From the NCBI GenBank assembly GCA_038318565.1, contig JBBQCI010000064.1:1-22981 (forward strand): 22,981 nt of DNA. The letters run 5' to 3'. Shown here piece by piece: positions 7,378 to 15,952 of the stretch. Position 1 is the stretch's first letter; the number at the start of each line of letters is the position of its first letter. The position numbers and the translations under genes are program-made. Origin of the DNA: UBA11346 sp038318565. Its GTDB lineage: Bacteria > Planctomycetota > UBA11346. The notes below the pieces were generated by a model. The model was not told the DNA's origin and ran no database searches. It saw only the letters and a list, made by a program, of their open reading frames with translations.

Positions 7378-8220
7378 GTGATCACAGATGTCCCACCCGG
7401 AGCCACTGGTATTGTCGTCAGTACGCTCGACCACGCTGGCGGCATGCCTGCCGTCGATCGGATCATCCGCGAGCGGGGATCGGCTGGGCGTTACCGCCAT
7501 AGCGGTGCTGGCCGCCGTACTGACATCGCGACGGTGCAGATCACGCTAGGCGGCCAAGGTCGGGTGTGGCAGCAGGGGGTCGTTGGCGACCATGGCGTGC
7601 CTGTGCCAGCGGGTTCCTGCCTGTCGTTCATCTTCGGCGAAGCGGTTACCTACGCTGCCGATCCCGAGTGGGATTTCGTCTATATCAACCTGTGCGGCTC
7701 GGCCGCATTGTCGATGATCGAAGAGTTGACCCGTCATCACGGGCACGTCCTGCCGGTCAATCTGGCGCAACCAGCGGTTGTCCGCCTGATCGACTTGGCG
7801 CGCGGCCCAGGCGTGCGCCATCAACGCCTCGGACTCGCCGTTTCGGCGCGCATTGCCGGTGACCTGCTCATGACCCTGGCAGAGGGTTGCCAAGGAGTCC
7901 AGGATCCCGAGCGTGACTGCATTGATGCCGCCTGTGCCTACCTGATCCGCCATCTTGCGCGACCGATCGATGTCGCTGATGCGGCAGCCGAAGTCGGGGT
8001 GTCGCGCGAGCATCTGACCCGCCTGTTCCGTCGCCGTCTGGGCGTAGCACCGGCCAGCTGGCTGCGTCGCGAACGTCTGCGTCACGCAGAACTGCTGGTG
8101 CGTGGTTCACGACTGCCGCTGCAGGAGGTTGCACGTCGTTCCGGCTTCGCCACGGCAAGCCATTTCGTCCAGGCGTTTCGCCGCCAACATGGTCTCACGC
8201 CGGGCCACTGTCGCGGTTGA
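7378..8220 (+). CDS. AraC-family transcriptional regulator
   Basis: From GTG 7378 the product is 280 residues. An N-terminal cupin-type sensor region (about 40-150) includes 'GGQGRVWQQG' and 'VPAGSCLSFIFG'. A C-terminal double helix-turn-helix domain (about 180-280) includes 'PIDVADAAAEVGVSREHLTRLFRR' spread over the first HTH and 'LPLQEVARRSGFATASHFVQAF' over the second, the classic AraC/XylS signature. The frame is open further upstream, but that part overlaps the GH36-like gene on the other strand. GTG 7378 gives normal family length, and ATG 7444 is an alternative. The divergent layout, with 64 bases between starts, argues that it senses a sugar and activates the GH36-like gene. No clear ribosome binding site is visible. 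Confidence 0.87.
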   Translation: MITDVPPGATGIVVSTLDHAGGMPAVDRIIRERGSAGRYRHSGAGRRTDIATVQITLGGQGRVWQQGVVGDHGVPVPAGSCLSFIFGEAVTYAADPEWDFVYINLCGSAALSMIEELTRHHGHVLPVNLAQPAVVRLIDLARGPGVRHQRLGLAVSARIAGDLLMTLAEGCQGVQDPERDCIDAACAYLIRHLARPIDVADAAAEVGVSREHLTRLFRRRLGVAPASWLRRERLRHAELLVRGSRLPLQEVARRSGFATASHFVQAFRRQHGLTPGHCRG

Positions 8221-8352
8221 AGAGAGCAGCCAGGTCCTGTGTCAGATGCTTCATGCCGGACGCTTGCAAACCATCGATTCCGGGTGGTCACATGCGTGTT
8301 GTCGACTAGGGTCATCCTGCGCTGCCGAACCGTACCCCGCGGAAACACTACC

Positions 8353-9126
8353 ATGCGTCTGTCTGTGCTCCTGCTCTGTTCCGTCGCCCTGCTGAGCGCC
8401 CTCGATGTCCCTGTCGTGCAGATCCCGCACGCCGCCGTGGCGCCACCACTTGATGCGGCTGCGACCGCGGGTCCGGCGTGGCAACTGGCTGCGGTGATTC
8501 CAGCGCTGACCCAGTCAATCGATCGCAAGCGGGCCGTCCCCGATGTCCTGCCGGCAACCCAGGTCCGACTGATGTGGACCGACGCGTATCTTTTCATCCG
8601 TTTCGAATGCGCCGACCAGAGCGTCTATCTGCCTTTCGATACGCATGACGCGCAGTTGTATCGTGGCGACGTCGTCGAAGTGTTCCTTGATCCGGTGGGT
8701 GACGCTCGCCAGTGGTTCGAGCTGCAGGTGGCGGCCAACAATGCGACTTTCGACCAGAACCTGGTCCTGACTGGCGAGCCACGGAGCGATGCCGACGGCA
8801 AATTAGTTGGCGAGGTCCTGGCGCGCGATTGGTGGGCGTGGCCAAGCTACGAGATGGACGGCCTGAAGACCGCAGCCAGCAAGCGTGCCGATGGCTGGAC
8901 CGTCGAGTTGGCCATCCCGGCCAAATCCGCCGGCAAGCGCGTGGGTGGCAAGGCCTGGACCAGCGGGCAGAAACTTCGCGCCAACCTGATGCGGTATGAA
9001 TGGGGTGCGCCGGCAGCGGACGGCAATCGCCCGCTGATCGCGATGAATTGGGCCCCGGTGCTCAACGGCTGTCCGCACATCTCGCCACAGGCGATGGGCG
9101 TCTTCGAGTTGGTCGGCTCGCCCTAG
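8353..9126 (+). CDS. Secreted CBM9-like carbohydrate-binding protein
   Basis: This 257-residue protein starts with a signal peptide, MRLSVLLLCSVALLSAL. One beta-sandwich domain follows, of the family-9-like carbohydrate/cytochrome-binding type. Features include 'VRLMWTDAYLFIRFECADQ', 'YRGDVVEVFLDPVG', 'WFELQVAANNATFDQ', 'WTVELAIPAKS' and 'LRANLMRYEWG', in the usual order. Such proteins bind polysaccharide ends or occur beside glycosidases in degradation loci. ATG 8353 is chosen for the signal peptide and a weak GGA at 8341; the open frame extends back to 8239 without similarity. It lies 132 bases behind the AraC gene in the same direction, so co-transcription is possible. The same domain type recurs at the C-terminus of the enzyme at 9979-13353. 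Confidence 0.82.
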   Translation: MRLSVLLLCSVALLSALDVPVVQIPHAAVAPPLDAAATAGPAWQLAAVIPALTQSIDRKRAVPDVLPATQVRLMWTDAYLFIRFECADQSVYLPFDTHDAQLYRGDVVEVFLDPVGDARQWFELQVAANNATFDQNLVLTGEPRSDADGKLVGEVLARDWWAWPSYEMDGLKTAASKRADGWTVELAIPAKSAGKRVGGKAWTSGQKLRANLMRYEWGAPAADGNRPLIAMNWAPVLNGCPHISPQAMGVFELVGSP

Positions 9127-9161
9127 ACTTGCGGTCGACTGCGCACCCGGACACTGCCGCT

Positions 9162-9833
9162 GTGCCACGCATCGACGTCATCACGCTGTTCCCCGAGGCC
9201 TGCCAGGGCTACCTGGACGCCTCGATCGTGGGCCGGGCCCGTCGTCGCGGCTTGGTCGAGGTCGAACTGCTTGATCCGCGGCGCTTTGCTGGCGGCCGAC
9301 ACCGCAAGGTCGACGACCGGCCATTCGGTGGCGGTCCCGGCATGGTGATGAGCGCTCCGCCGATCGCCGAAGCGATTGAGTGGTGCCAGACGCGCTCAGC
9401 CGCGCCGCGTCTGTTGATGACCGATCCGCGCGGTGTGCGTCTGCATCAGGGCTGGGTCGAGCAGCTAGCAAAGGAAAGCCACCTGATCATCGTATGCGGC
9501 CACTACGAAGGCATCGACGAACGGATCGTTGAATTGTATCATCCCGAGCTGGTCTCGGTTGGCGATCTGGTCATTTCTGGCGGTGAATTGGCCGCCCTGG
9601 TGGTGGTCGATGCGGTGACGCGGTTGCAGCCAGGAGCCTTGGGCGATGCACAAAGCGCAGTCCAGGACAGTTTCAGCGCCGGCGGCGGTTTGGATCATCC
9701 CAGCTACACCCGCCCCGAGGAGTTCCGCGACCTGCGTGTCCCCGACGCACTGCTGTCGGGTGACCACAAGGCGATCGAGCGTTGGCGCAAAGCCGAGAGC
9801 GAACAGAGGACCAGGGCGCGCGGTCCGGTCTAG
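9162..9833 (+). CDS. trmD: tRNA (guanine-N1)-methyltransferase TrmD
   Basis: This 223-residue protein has all the TrmD landmarks: 'IDVITLFPE' at the N-terminus, 'RPFGGGPGMVM', 'LIIVCGHYEGIDERI' of the trefoil-knot SAM site, 'VGDLVISGGELAA', 'LDHPSYTRP' and 'LLSGDHKAIERWR'. The enzyme methylates N1 of G37 in tRNAs reading CNN-type codons, which prevents +1 frameshifting. GTG 9162 is chosen because homology starts there; the frame is open further upstream across the end of the CBM9-like gene. No clear Shine-Dalgarno sequence is visible. The usual partners rpsP, rimM and rplS are absent. The gene sits between two carbohydrate-locus genes, only 35 bases behind the CBM9-like gene. Confidence 0.96.
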   Translation: MPRIDVITLFPEACQGYLDASIVGRARRRGLVEVELLDPRRFAGGRHRKVDDRPFGGGPGMVMSAPPIAEAIEWCQTRSAAPRLLMTDPRGVRLHQGWVEQLAKESHLIIVCGHYEGIDERIVELYHPELVSVGDLVISGGELAALVVVDAVTRLQPGALGDAQSAVQDSFSAGGGLDHPSYTRPEEFRDLRVPDALLSGDHKAIERWRKAESEQRTRARGPV

Positions 9834-9885
9834 GTTCGCCAGCTGATCCTGTCGAGCCTTCCCGGCTGGTGCAGGATGTGCCAGC

Positions 9886-9930
9886 ATGCTCAGTACCCGT
9901 GCTTTCACGTTCATCGAACTGCTCATCGTA
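9886..9930 (+). pseudogene. Prepilin-type N-terminal leader remnant
   Basis: An ATG at 9886 starts MLSTRAFTFIELLIV, which matches the type IV prepilin/pseudopilin cleavage motif (normally GFTLIELLVV, with Glu5), except that the -1 glycine is alanine. The frame stays open into the glycosidase gene. However, after the leader comes a low-complexity stretch and then a second, classic signal peptide starting at 9979. It looks like the 5' scrap of a pseudopilin gene. A real fusion, with the glycosidase made as a pilin-like precursor, is less likely but possible. Confidence 0.5.
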
Positions 9931-9978
9931 CGGTCTGTCACTGCAGCCGGATCCAGTCCACACCCTCCGGAAGCCACC

Positions 9979-12900
9979 ATGCGCCACCTCTGCCTCCTGC
10001 TCGCCATCTGCCTCGCCAATGCCGCCGAGAGCATCGTCACCCGCATCATCGACACAGGCTCCGACGTGCCCTGGGTGCAAGGTGAGTACGTGTCCGCCGG
10101 TGGGCGGGTGCAGTTGGCAGACGACGCCCCGCCCGGGGTCGAGACCAAGCGTTGCATCGAGATGATCGCTGAGTTCCCCGGCAGAGGTTTTATGTTCTAC
10201 AACGCCGAGCCGGCCAAGCCGCTGCTGGTGCCCGGCCGGCTGCAGAAGCTGACCTTGTGGCACAAGGGGCCGGGCGGGATCATCAACCTGCGCGACGGCT
10301 GGAATCGCAGCGAGTACAAGGGTCGCAAGTTCGAATGGAGTCTGACCGATGCCTCGGCGGGCTGGAAGCAGTCGACTTTCGCCATCCCCGTCGATTGGGT
10401 GCAGCCGATCCGCATCAGTGGCGTCGCCACGCATAATTGGGGCGAGGACGCCAAACAGCAGAGCAAGTCCATCCGCCTCGCCGCCATCGAGGCGGTCTAC
10501 GATCTGTCCGACACCGATCCTGCCACCGGGGCGCTGAAGTCCTGGCAGCCCGATCCCGAGGCGTCCTCGCGCAAGGACGCACCCACCGAGTGCCCGCGCA
10601 CGCCGATGCTTGAGCTATCGCTGGCCAGCGGACGCGAAGCCAACGTCTTTGCCGGCGAATCAGCCTCGCTTACGGTGTCGGCACGCTCGTGGCGCTCGGG
10701 ACGCTCGGATGGCACGCTGAGCTGGCGCCTCATCGATATCAGCTCGGGTGCTGCGGCGGAGAAGCCGGTGGCCAGCGGCAGCCTGGACGTCGTGGTGGAG
10801 AACCGACCCTTCGGTGCCAGCGTGCCCATGCCGACCGCACGCCTCGGGCTCTACCGTGTGCAAGCGGTGATGGCGTGGAAGGATGGGGCCAAGGACGAGC
10901 GCAGCATCGATCTGGCGGTCATTGGCGCCGTGCCCAAGGACGACGCCGCTGCACGCGATGCCTCGCCCTATGGCCTTAATACGCATGGTGGCGGCAAGTT
11001 TGCCTGCGAGGCGTGGAACAAGGCCGGCGTCCGCTGGATCCGCGACTACGCCTGGGGCTTCGGTCAGATGAAGAAGGCGCGCGACCAGAACGGCGCCTTC
11101 ACTGGCTGGCCGTGGTACCCCAAACTGCAAGAGCGTTATAAGAAGTACGGCTTTCGTCTGCTGCCCTGCATGATGGACGGCATTCCTGCCGCGGACGGCG
11201 GTGTGCCGCAGGTGCCGGTAACCTGGCGCAAAGAGATGAGCGCGATATTCGCCGCCTTCCCCGACATCACCCACTGGGAGCTGGCCAACGAGTGGGATCT
11301 CGATTGGGAGAACAAGCACGGGGCCAAGCTCGACCGCGAAAAGGACTGGCCGGCCTACCGCGCCTACCACAAGGCTTTCGGTCAGGTCGTTGGTGCGGTC
11401 GGCGCGACCGCGGTCGAGAATGGCCGTGCCGGCTGCTTTCCGGAGGATGTCCGCAGCATGGTGAAGGACGGCAGCTTCGCCGACATTCCGATTACCAACG
11501 GGCACTTCTATACAGGCGTCGACACGCCCGAACTGAATGCCAGCAACGCCAACACCGGCAGCGGCGGCTCGGCCACCAGTCGCAAGCTGTGCTACCAGGA
11601 TCTGTTGCGCGAATCCTATCGCTCGTCGCAAGCGGACGGGAAGAAGCGAACGTTCTGGCTGACCGAATTCGGCTACGACACCAAGGCCGGTTTCATCGTC
11701 AGCCATTTCCAGCAAGCAGCCTATCTGCAGCGGGCGTGGATGATGTCGTTCGCCAACCAAGTCGAGAAGTCATTCTGGTTCTTCGACTTCGACGCTAACA
11801 AAAGCACGGCGTTCTTTGATGGTTGTGGCATCATGAACGACGCGGTGCAGCCCAAGCTGAGCTACTGCTCGCTGGCCGCTCTGACCCGCATCCTGCCCAA
11901 TCCGACCTACCGTGGCCCACTCGACGCCGGCCCCGACACCTGGGGCTACCTGTTCGAGGACCATGGCACGTTGGTGGCGGCGCTGTGGACAGTCGAGCAG
12001 GCCGAGGGTCCGCGGGTGACGTTCGCGTCTGGCAAGCTCGTCGACTTCCTCGGCAACCCCGTGCCCGGCACCAGCGTGAAGCTCGGTCTGGCACCGGTGT
12101 TCTGTGTCGGCGTCGCACCGACTGACCGCTGGGCGAAGCAGGCCAGTTACGAGGTGGACGGTCTGCGTCTGCTGGATCTGGCGGCCGGCGATCGGGTCGA
12201 CATTTCCGTCGCAATTACCAACCACCGCGCCGCTCCGCTGAAGGGGCGCCTGCGCCTGCATCTGCCCGAGGGCTGGAAGGCACTGGCCGACGATCAGAGC
12301 GTCGAAGCCGCCCCGGGGGTCGGCACCAAGGCCGGACTCGCCTGCACCATCAATCCAAACGCCAAGCCCGGCGAATACCAGGTAGGCGTTGTGGTCGAGG
12401 AGGACGGCACGGCGCTGTGCGAACTGCGCGTGCGCGTCCTGGTTGGACCGGCCTTGATCATCAGCGTCCCGACACTGGGCAACCAACCGGGAACCAGCAC
12501 GGTCGCCGTCACCGTGGTCAATCGCTCGCAGCGCGCCCTCGATGGCACGGTGACGCCGCAGCTGCCGACAGGCTGGAAGGCCGAGCCGACCAACCTGCCG
12601 GTCAGTCAGCTCGCTCCTGGTGCCAGTCAGGTCCTGCCGATGCAGATCACATGGAACGCGCAGTGGAAGCCGGGTGAAGAAGCGTGGATGCGCGTCGCCA
12701 CCAGAGACGGTGTCAACACACGTGCTGCGCTGCAGCCGGGCGTAATCACCATCCCACGGCTGGCGAAATTCACCGCCGACGGTGACCTGGGCGAATGGCC
12801 GGCCTCCGCCCGCTTACCCGAGTGGGTGGTCGGCTGCACCGAGGGCATGTCCAACGCCGAGATCCGTCTGGCCTGGTGCGACCAGGGTCTGGTGGTCGCG

Positions 12901-13353
12901 GTACAGGCCAAGGACTCGCGGGTGCAGAACAGCGATCCGAAGGCATTCTGGGAGATGGACGCACTGGAGTTGTTCGTCTCGTCCACCGCCTCGTTCACGC
13001 CGCGCGCCTTCGTCGCCACCGATCACCAGTTCTGGTTGGTGCCACTGCCGGCCGAGCAACGTGTCTTCCTTGGCCGCTGGAAGCGCAATGACGAGATCCC
13101 GGCGACGATGTACGACGTCGCCGGACTGGTCAGTCATGCGAAAGCCATTCCAGGAGGCTATCGCTACGAGGCGCTGATCCCGGCCGTGCAGATCAACGGC
13201 TTCATCGCCAAGGCCGGCGCGTCGTGCAGCATCGACCTGATCCTCAGCATCAACGGGGCGACCGGGAAGCGCGAGGTGTACTGGCCATGGGGCAAAAAGG
13301 ACGATGCTGGCGGCAAGCCGCAGAACTGGGGTCTGGTGCACTTGGGGGAATAG
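9979..13353 (+). CDS. Large secreted clan-A glycoside hydrolase with C-terminal CBM9-like domain
   Basis: From ATG 9979 the protein has 1124 residues and begins with a signal peptide (MRHLCLLLAICLANAAES). The order is an N-terminal carbohydrate-binding-like beta domain (about 20-170), an Ig-like region (about 210-320), and a TIM barrel (about 335-670). Two Ig-like, NEW3-type domains ('RVDISVAITNHRAAPLKG', 'TSTVAVTVVNRSQRALDG') and a CBM9-like domain (about 925-1124, 'FTADGDLGEWP', 'FWEMDALELFV') follow. Barrel residues 'HWELANEWDLDW' (Glu438, acid/base) and 'WLTEFGYDT' (Glu563, nucleophile) fit clan GH-A, GH39/GH5-like. It would act outside the cell or in the periplasm on a polysaccharide. 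The substrate is unknown. The frame extends back to 9886 into a prepilin leader, but the signal peptide marks the likely start. Confidence 0.8.
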   Translation: MRHLCLLLAICLANAAESIVTRIIDTGSDVPWVQGEYVSAGGRVQLADDAPPGVETKRCIEMIAEFPGRGFMFYNAEPAKPLLVPGRLQKLTLWHKGPGGIINLRDGWNRSEYKGRKFEWSLTDASAGWKQSTFAIPVDWVQPIRISGVATHNWGEDAKQQSKSIRLAAIEAVYDLSDTDPATGALKSWQPDPEASSRKDAPTECPRTPMLELSLASGREANVFAGESASLTVSARSWRSGRSDGTLSWRLIDISSGAAAEKPVASGSLDVVVENRPFGASVPMPTARLGLYRVQAVMAWKDGAKDERSIDLAVIGAVPKDDAAARDASPYGLNTHGGGKFACEAWNKAGVRWIRDYAWGFGQMKKARDQNGAFTGWPWYPKLQERYKKYGFRLLPCMMDGIPAADGGVPQVPVTWRKEMSAIFAAFPDITHWELANEWDLDWENKHGAKLDREKDWPAYRAYHKAFGQVVGAVGATAVENGRAGCFPEDVRSMVKDGSFADIPITNGHFYTGVDTPELNASNANTGSGGSATSRKLCYQDLLRESYRSSQADGKKRTFWLTEFGYDTKAGFIVSHFQQAAYLQRAWMMSFANQVEKSFWFFDFDANKSTAFFDGCGIMNDAVQPKLSYCSLAALTRILPNPTYRGPLDAGPDTWGYLFEDHGTLVAALWTVEQAEGPRVTFASGKLVDFLGNPVPGTSVKLGLAPVFCVGVAPTDRWAKQASYEVDGLRLLDLAAGDRVDISVAITNHRAAPLKGRLRLHLPEGWKALADDQSVEAAPGVGTKAGLACTINPNAKPGEYQVGVVVEEDGTALCELRVRVLVGPALIISVPTLGNQPGTSTVAVTVVNRSQRALDGTVTPQLPTGWKAEPTNLPVSQLAPGASQVLPMQITWNAQWKPGEEAWMRVATRDGVNTRAALQPGVITIPRLAKFTADGDLGEWPASARLPEWVVGCTEGMSNAEIRLAWCDQGLVVAVQAKDSRVQNSDPKAFWEMDALELFVSSTASFTPRAFVATDHQFWLVPLPAEQRVFLGRWKRNDEIPATMYDVAGLVSHAKAIPGGYRYEALIPAVQINGFIAKAGASCSIDLILSINGATGKREVYWPWGKKDDAGGKPQNWGLVHLGE

Positions 13354-13401
13354 CCGGGTCAAATCCAAGATATTACGCTGCAATGACTTGCGTGGCGTCC
13401 A

Positions 13402-13422
13402 CGGAGTCGATTCCTGACTCCG
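13402..13422 (+). promoter_or_regulatory. Hairpin in the gyrA upstream region
   Basis: CGGAGTC (13402-13408) and GACTCCG (13416-13422) form a perfect 7-bp stem with a 7-base loop. A second small inverted repeat, GGTTG-CA-CAACC, follows at 13428-13439, about 30 bases before the gyrA ATG. No T-run follows, so this is a weak terminator candidate for the upstream glycosidase. It may instead be a control element in the gyrA leader. Confidence 0.3.
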
Positions 13423-13468
13423 CCTGGGGTTGCACAACCGGCAGGGGGTCCATAGTGCCCCGATCCCC

Positions 13469-15949
13469 ATGACTACCTCTGACGGCTCCGGTTCGGTTGG
13501 CGAGATTCACATCCACGACGAGATGAAGGAGAGCTACCTCGCGTACGCCATGAGCGTGCTCGTCGACCGCGCTCTGCCCGACATCCGCGATGGTCTGAAG
13601 CCGGTGCACCGACGCATCCTGCAGACCCTGCGCGACCTCAACCTGACGCCGGGCAAGAAGTTCCTCAAGTGCGCCAAGATCGTCGGCGACTGTCTCGGCA
13701 ACTACCATCCGCATGGCGACGGCGCGGTCTACGATGCGATGGTGCGCATGGCCCAGGATTTCTCGCTGCGCTATCCGCTAGTCTTTGGTCAGGGTAATTT
13801 CGGTTCGATTGACGGCGATCCGGCTGCTGCCTACCGCTACACCGAAGCGCGCATGGCGGGTCCGGCCATCGATCTGCTTGCCGACATCGAATACGACACG
13901 GTCGATCACCGCCCGAACTTCGACGGTCGCATGCTGGAACCCTGCGTCCTGCCCAGCGCCATGCCCAACCTGCTGGTCAACGGCAGCAGCGGCATCGCGG
14001 TCGGCATGGCGACGAATATTCCGCCGCACAATCTGGGTGAAGTCTGCCAGGCGATCCGCCACGTCATCGACCATCCCGACTGCACCGTCGCTGATTTGAT
14101 GCAATTCATCCACGGTCCGGACTTCCCGACCGGCGCGGTGATGTGCGGCAACATGGGCGCGCGCCAGGCCTACGAGACCGGCAATGGCCGCCTGGTCGTC
14201 CGTTCGAAGATCACCCGTGAGGTGATCGACGGCAAGGACGCCCTGGTCGTCACCGAGATCCCCTACGGCATCAAGCTGGGCACCGTCTACGAGAGCATCC
14301 AGACCGCGCATACCGAGGAGAAGATCCCCGGATTGCAGGGCATGTTCGGCGGCGTGGTCGGCGACGGCATCCGCCTGGTGCTGACGGTGAAGAAGGGCGA
14401 GGACCCCGACATCGTGCTCAACCAGTTGTGGGAGCACACCAACCTCCAGTACCATTTCGCAATCAACCTGATTGCCCTCGACGGTGGTCGGCCGCGCACC
14501 GTGACGCTCAAGCGCATGATCAACGCCTGGCTCGAACATCGCCAGGACGTCATCGTCCGCCGCACCCGCTTCCTGCTCGCCCGCGACGAAGCGCGCCTGC
14601 ACATCGTCGACGGTCTGTTGGCGGCGATCGATGTGATCGACGCGATCATCGCGCTCATTCGTGCCTCGGACTCGTCGGAACAAGCCAAGCAGGCACTGAT
14701 CACCCAGCTGCACTTCTCTGATCGTCAGGCCCAGGCCATCCTCGACATGCAATTGCGCCGCCTGACCGGCCTGGAGCGCGGCAAGCTGACCGCCGAGCGC
14801 GATGCGTTGCTGGCGGCGATCACCGACTACCGCGACATCCTCGCCCGGGTCGAGCGACGCAACAACATGATCAAGGACGACCTGGTCCGCCTGGTCCAGG
14901 CCTATGGCGATCCGCGCCGCACCGTGATCGGCGATCCGGTTGGCGACTTCGACATGGAGGACCTGATCGACGACGAGCCGTGCATCGTCACGATCACCGC
15001 CAGCGGTTACATCAAGCGCATGGCGGTCGGTACGTTCCGGGTGCAGCGGCGAGGTGGCAAGGGCGTCACTGGCGGCCAGCTCAAGGACGAAGCTGACGAG
15101 GTCGCCAAGGTCTTCAGTGCGACCAATCACCAGTATCTGCTGGTGTTCACCAGCCTGGGCCGCTGCCACTGGCTGAAGGTCTGGCAAGTGCCGGAAGCTT
15201 CGCGCACCAGCCGCGGCAAGCATCTCGCCAACGTCCTCGCCCTCGATCCGGGTGAAAGCGTCACCGAGATCATTCCGGTACGCGAATTTAGCGAGGACCG
15301 CTTCCTGCTCATGGCCACGCGCCAAGGCCAAGTGAAGAAAACCGAACTGTCGGCTTACGGCAATCCCAGGAATGGCGGCATCAAGGCGATCAAGATCGCT
15401 GACGGCGATGATCTTGTCGATGTAGTCATCACCAACGGCACCGACGAGGTGCTGCTGGCGACCGACGATGGTCAGGCTTGCCGCTTCAGCGAGACCGATG
15501 TACGTGCGACCGGTCGTGACACCGGTGGCGTCGGCGCGGTAGATTTGGCACCGGGTGCCAATGTCGTCTCGCTGGTACGTCTGACAGCAGGGGCAGAAGT
15601 TCTGACGGTCTGCCGCAAGGGCTATGGCAAGCGCACTCCGTGGGAGGAATACCGCCTGATCCGTCGTGGCGGCAAGGGCGTAATCAACATCGACACCGGC
15701 GAGCGCAATGGCCCAGTTGTCGCCAGTCTGCTGGTCGCGCCGGGCGATCAGATCATGGTGACGACGCGCAAAGGCCAGATCGTGCGCATGAGCGTCGACG
15801 GGATCCGTTCGACCGGTCGCGCCGCCTCGGGTGTGACGATCATCGATCTTGACGATGGCGATGAAGTTGGTGCCGTGGCCCTGTGCCCGCCTGACACCAC
15901 GCTACCCGACACGACCACGCCTCCTGCGTCGCCCCCAGCGGCGAACTGA
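13469..15949 (+). CDS. gyrA: DNA gyrase subunit A
   Basis: This 826-residue protein has the type IIA topoisomerase breakage-reunion domain (about 1-510): 'SYLAYAMSVLVDRALPDIRDG', 'KPVHRRIL', and the catalytic tyrosine in 'YRYTEARM' (Tyr124). A C-terminal beta-pinwheel carries the GyrA box QRRGGKG near residue 526, which identifies GyrA rather than ParC. With GyrB it introduces negative supercoils. The residue at the Escherichia coli Ser83 position is glycine (HPHGDGAVYD, Gly85 here), while the Asp87 equivalent is kept. The C-terminus ends in a Pro/Thr-rich tail. ATG 13469 is chosen over upstream in-frame starts because homology begins shortly after it. It ends three bases before the convergent atzF stop codon. 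Confidence 0.95.
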   Translation: MTTSDGSGSVGEIHIHDEMKESYLAYAMSVLVDRALPDIRDGLKPVHRRILQTLRDLNLTPGKKFLKCAKIVGDCLGNYHPHGDGAVYDAMVRMAQDFSLRYPLVFGQGNFGSIDGDPAAAYRYTEARMAGPAIDLLADIEYDTVDHRPNFDGRMLEPCVLPSAMPNLLVNGSSGIAVGMATNIPPHNLGEVCQAIRHVIDHPDCTVADLMQFIHGPDFPTGAVMCGNMGARQAYETGNGRLVVRSKITREVIDGKDALVVTEIPYGIKLGTVYESIQTAHTEEKIPGLQGMFGGVVGDGIRLVLTVKKGEDPDIVLNQLWEHTNLQYHFAINLIALDGGRPRTVTLKRMINAWLEHRQDVIVRRTRFLLARDEARLHIVDGLLAAIDVIDAIIALIRASDSSEQAKQALITQLHFSDRQAQAILDMQLRRLTGLERGKLTAERDALLAAITDYRDILARVERRNNMIKDDLVRLVQAYGDPRRTVIGDPVGDFDMEDLIDDEPCIVTITASGYIKRMAVGTFRVQRRGGKGVTGGQLKDEADEVAKVFSATNHQYLLVFTSLGRCHWLKVWQVPEASRTSRGKHLANVLALDPGESVTEIIPVREFSEDRFLLMATRQGQVKKTELSAYGNPRNGGIKAIKIADGDDLVDVVITNGTDEVLLATDDGQACRFSETDVRATGRDTGGVGAVDLAPGANVVSLVRLTAGAEVLTVCRKGYGKRTPWEEYRLIRRGGKGVINIDTGERNGPVVASLLVAPGDQIMVTTRKGQIVRMSVDGIRSTGRAASGVTIIDLDDGDEVGAVALCPPDTTLPDTTTPPASPPAAN

Positions 15950-15952
15950 CAA

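Noticed and set aside
10660..11760. A 366-codon minus-strand open frame
   Set aside because: Antisense to the catalytic barrel of the secreted glycosidase.
13778..15331. A 517-codon minus-strand open frame
   Set aside because: It is entirely antisense to gyrA, which is unmistakable. The frame follows from codon bias in GC-rich DNA.
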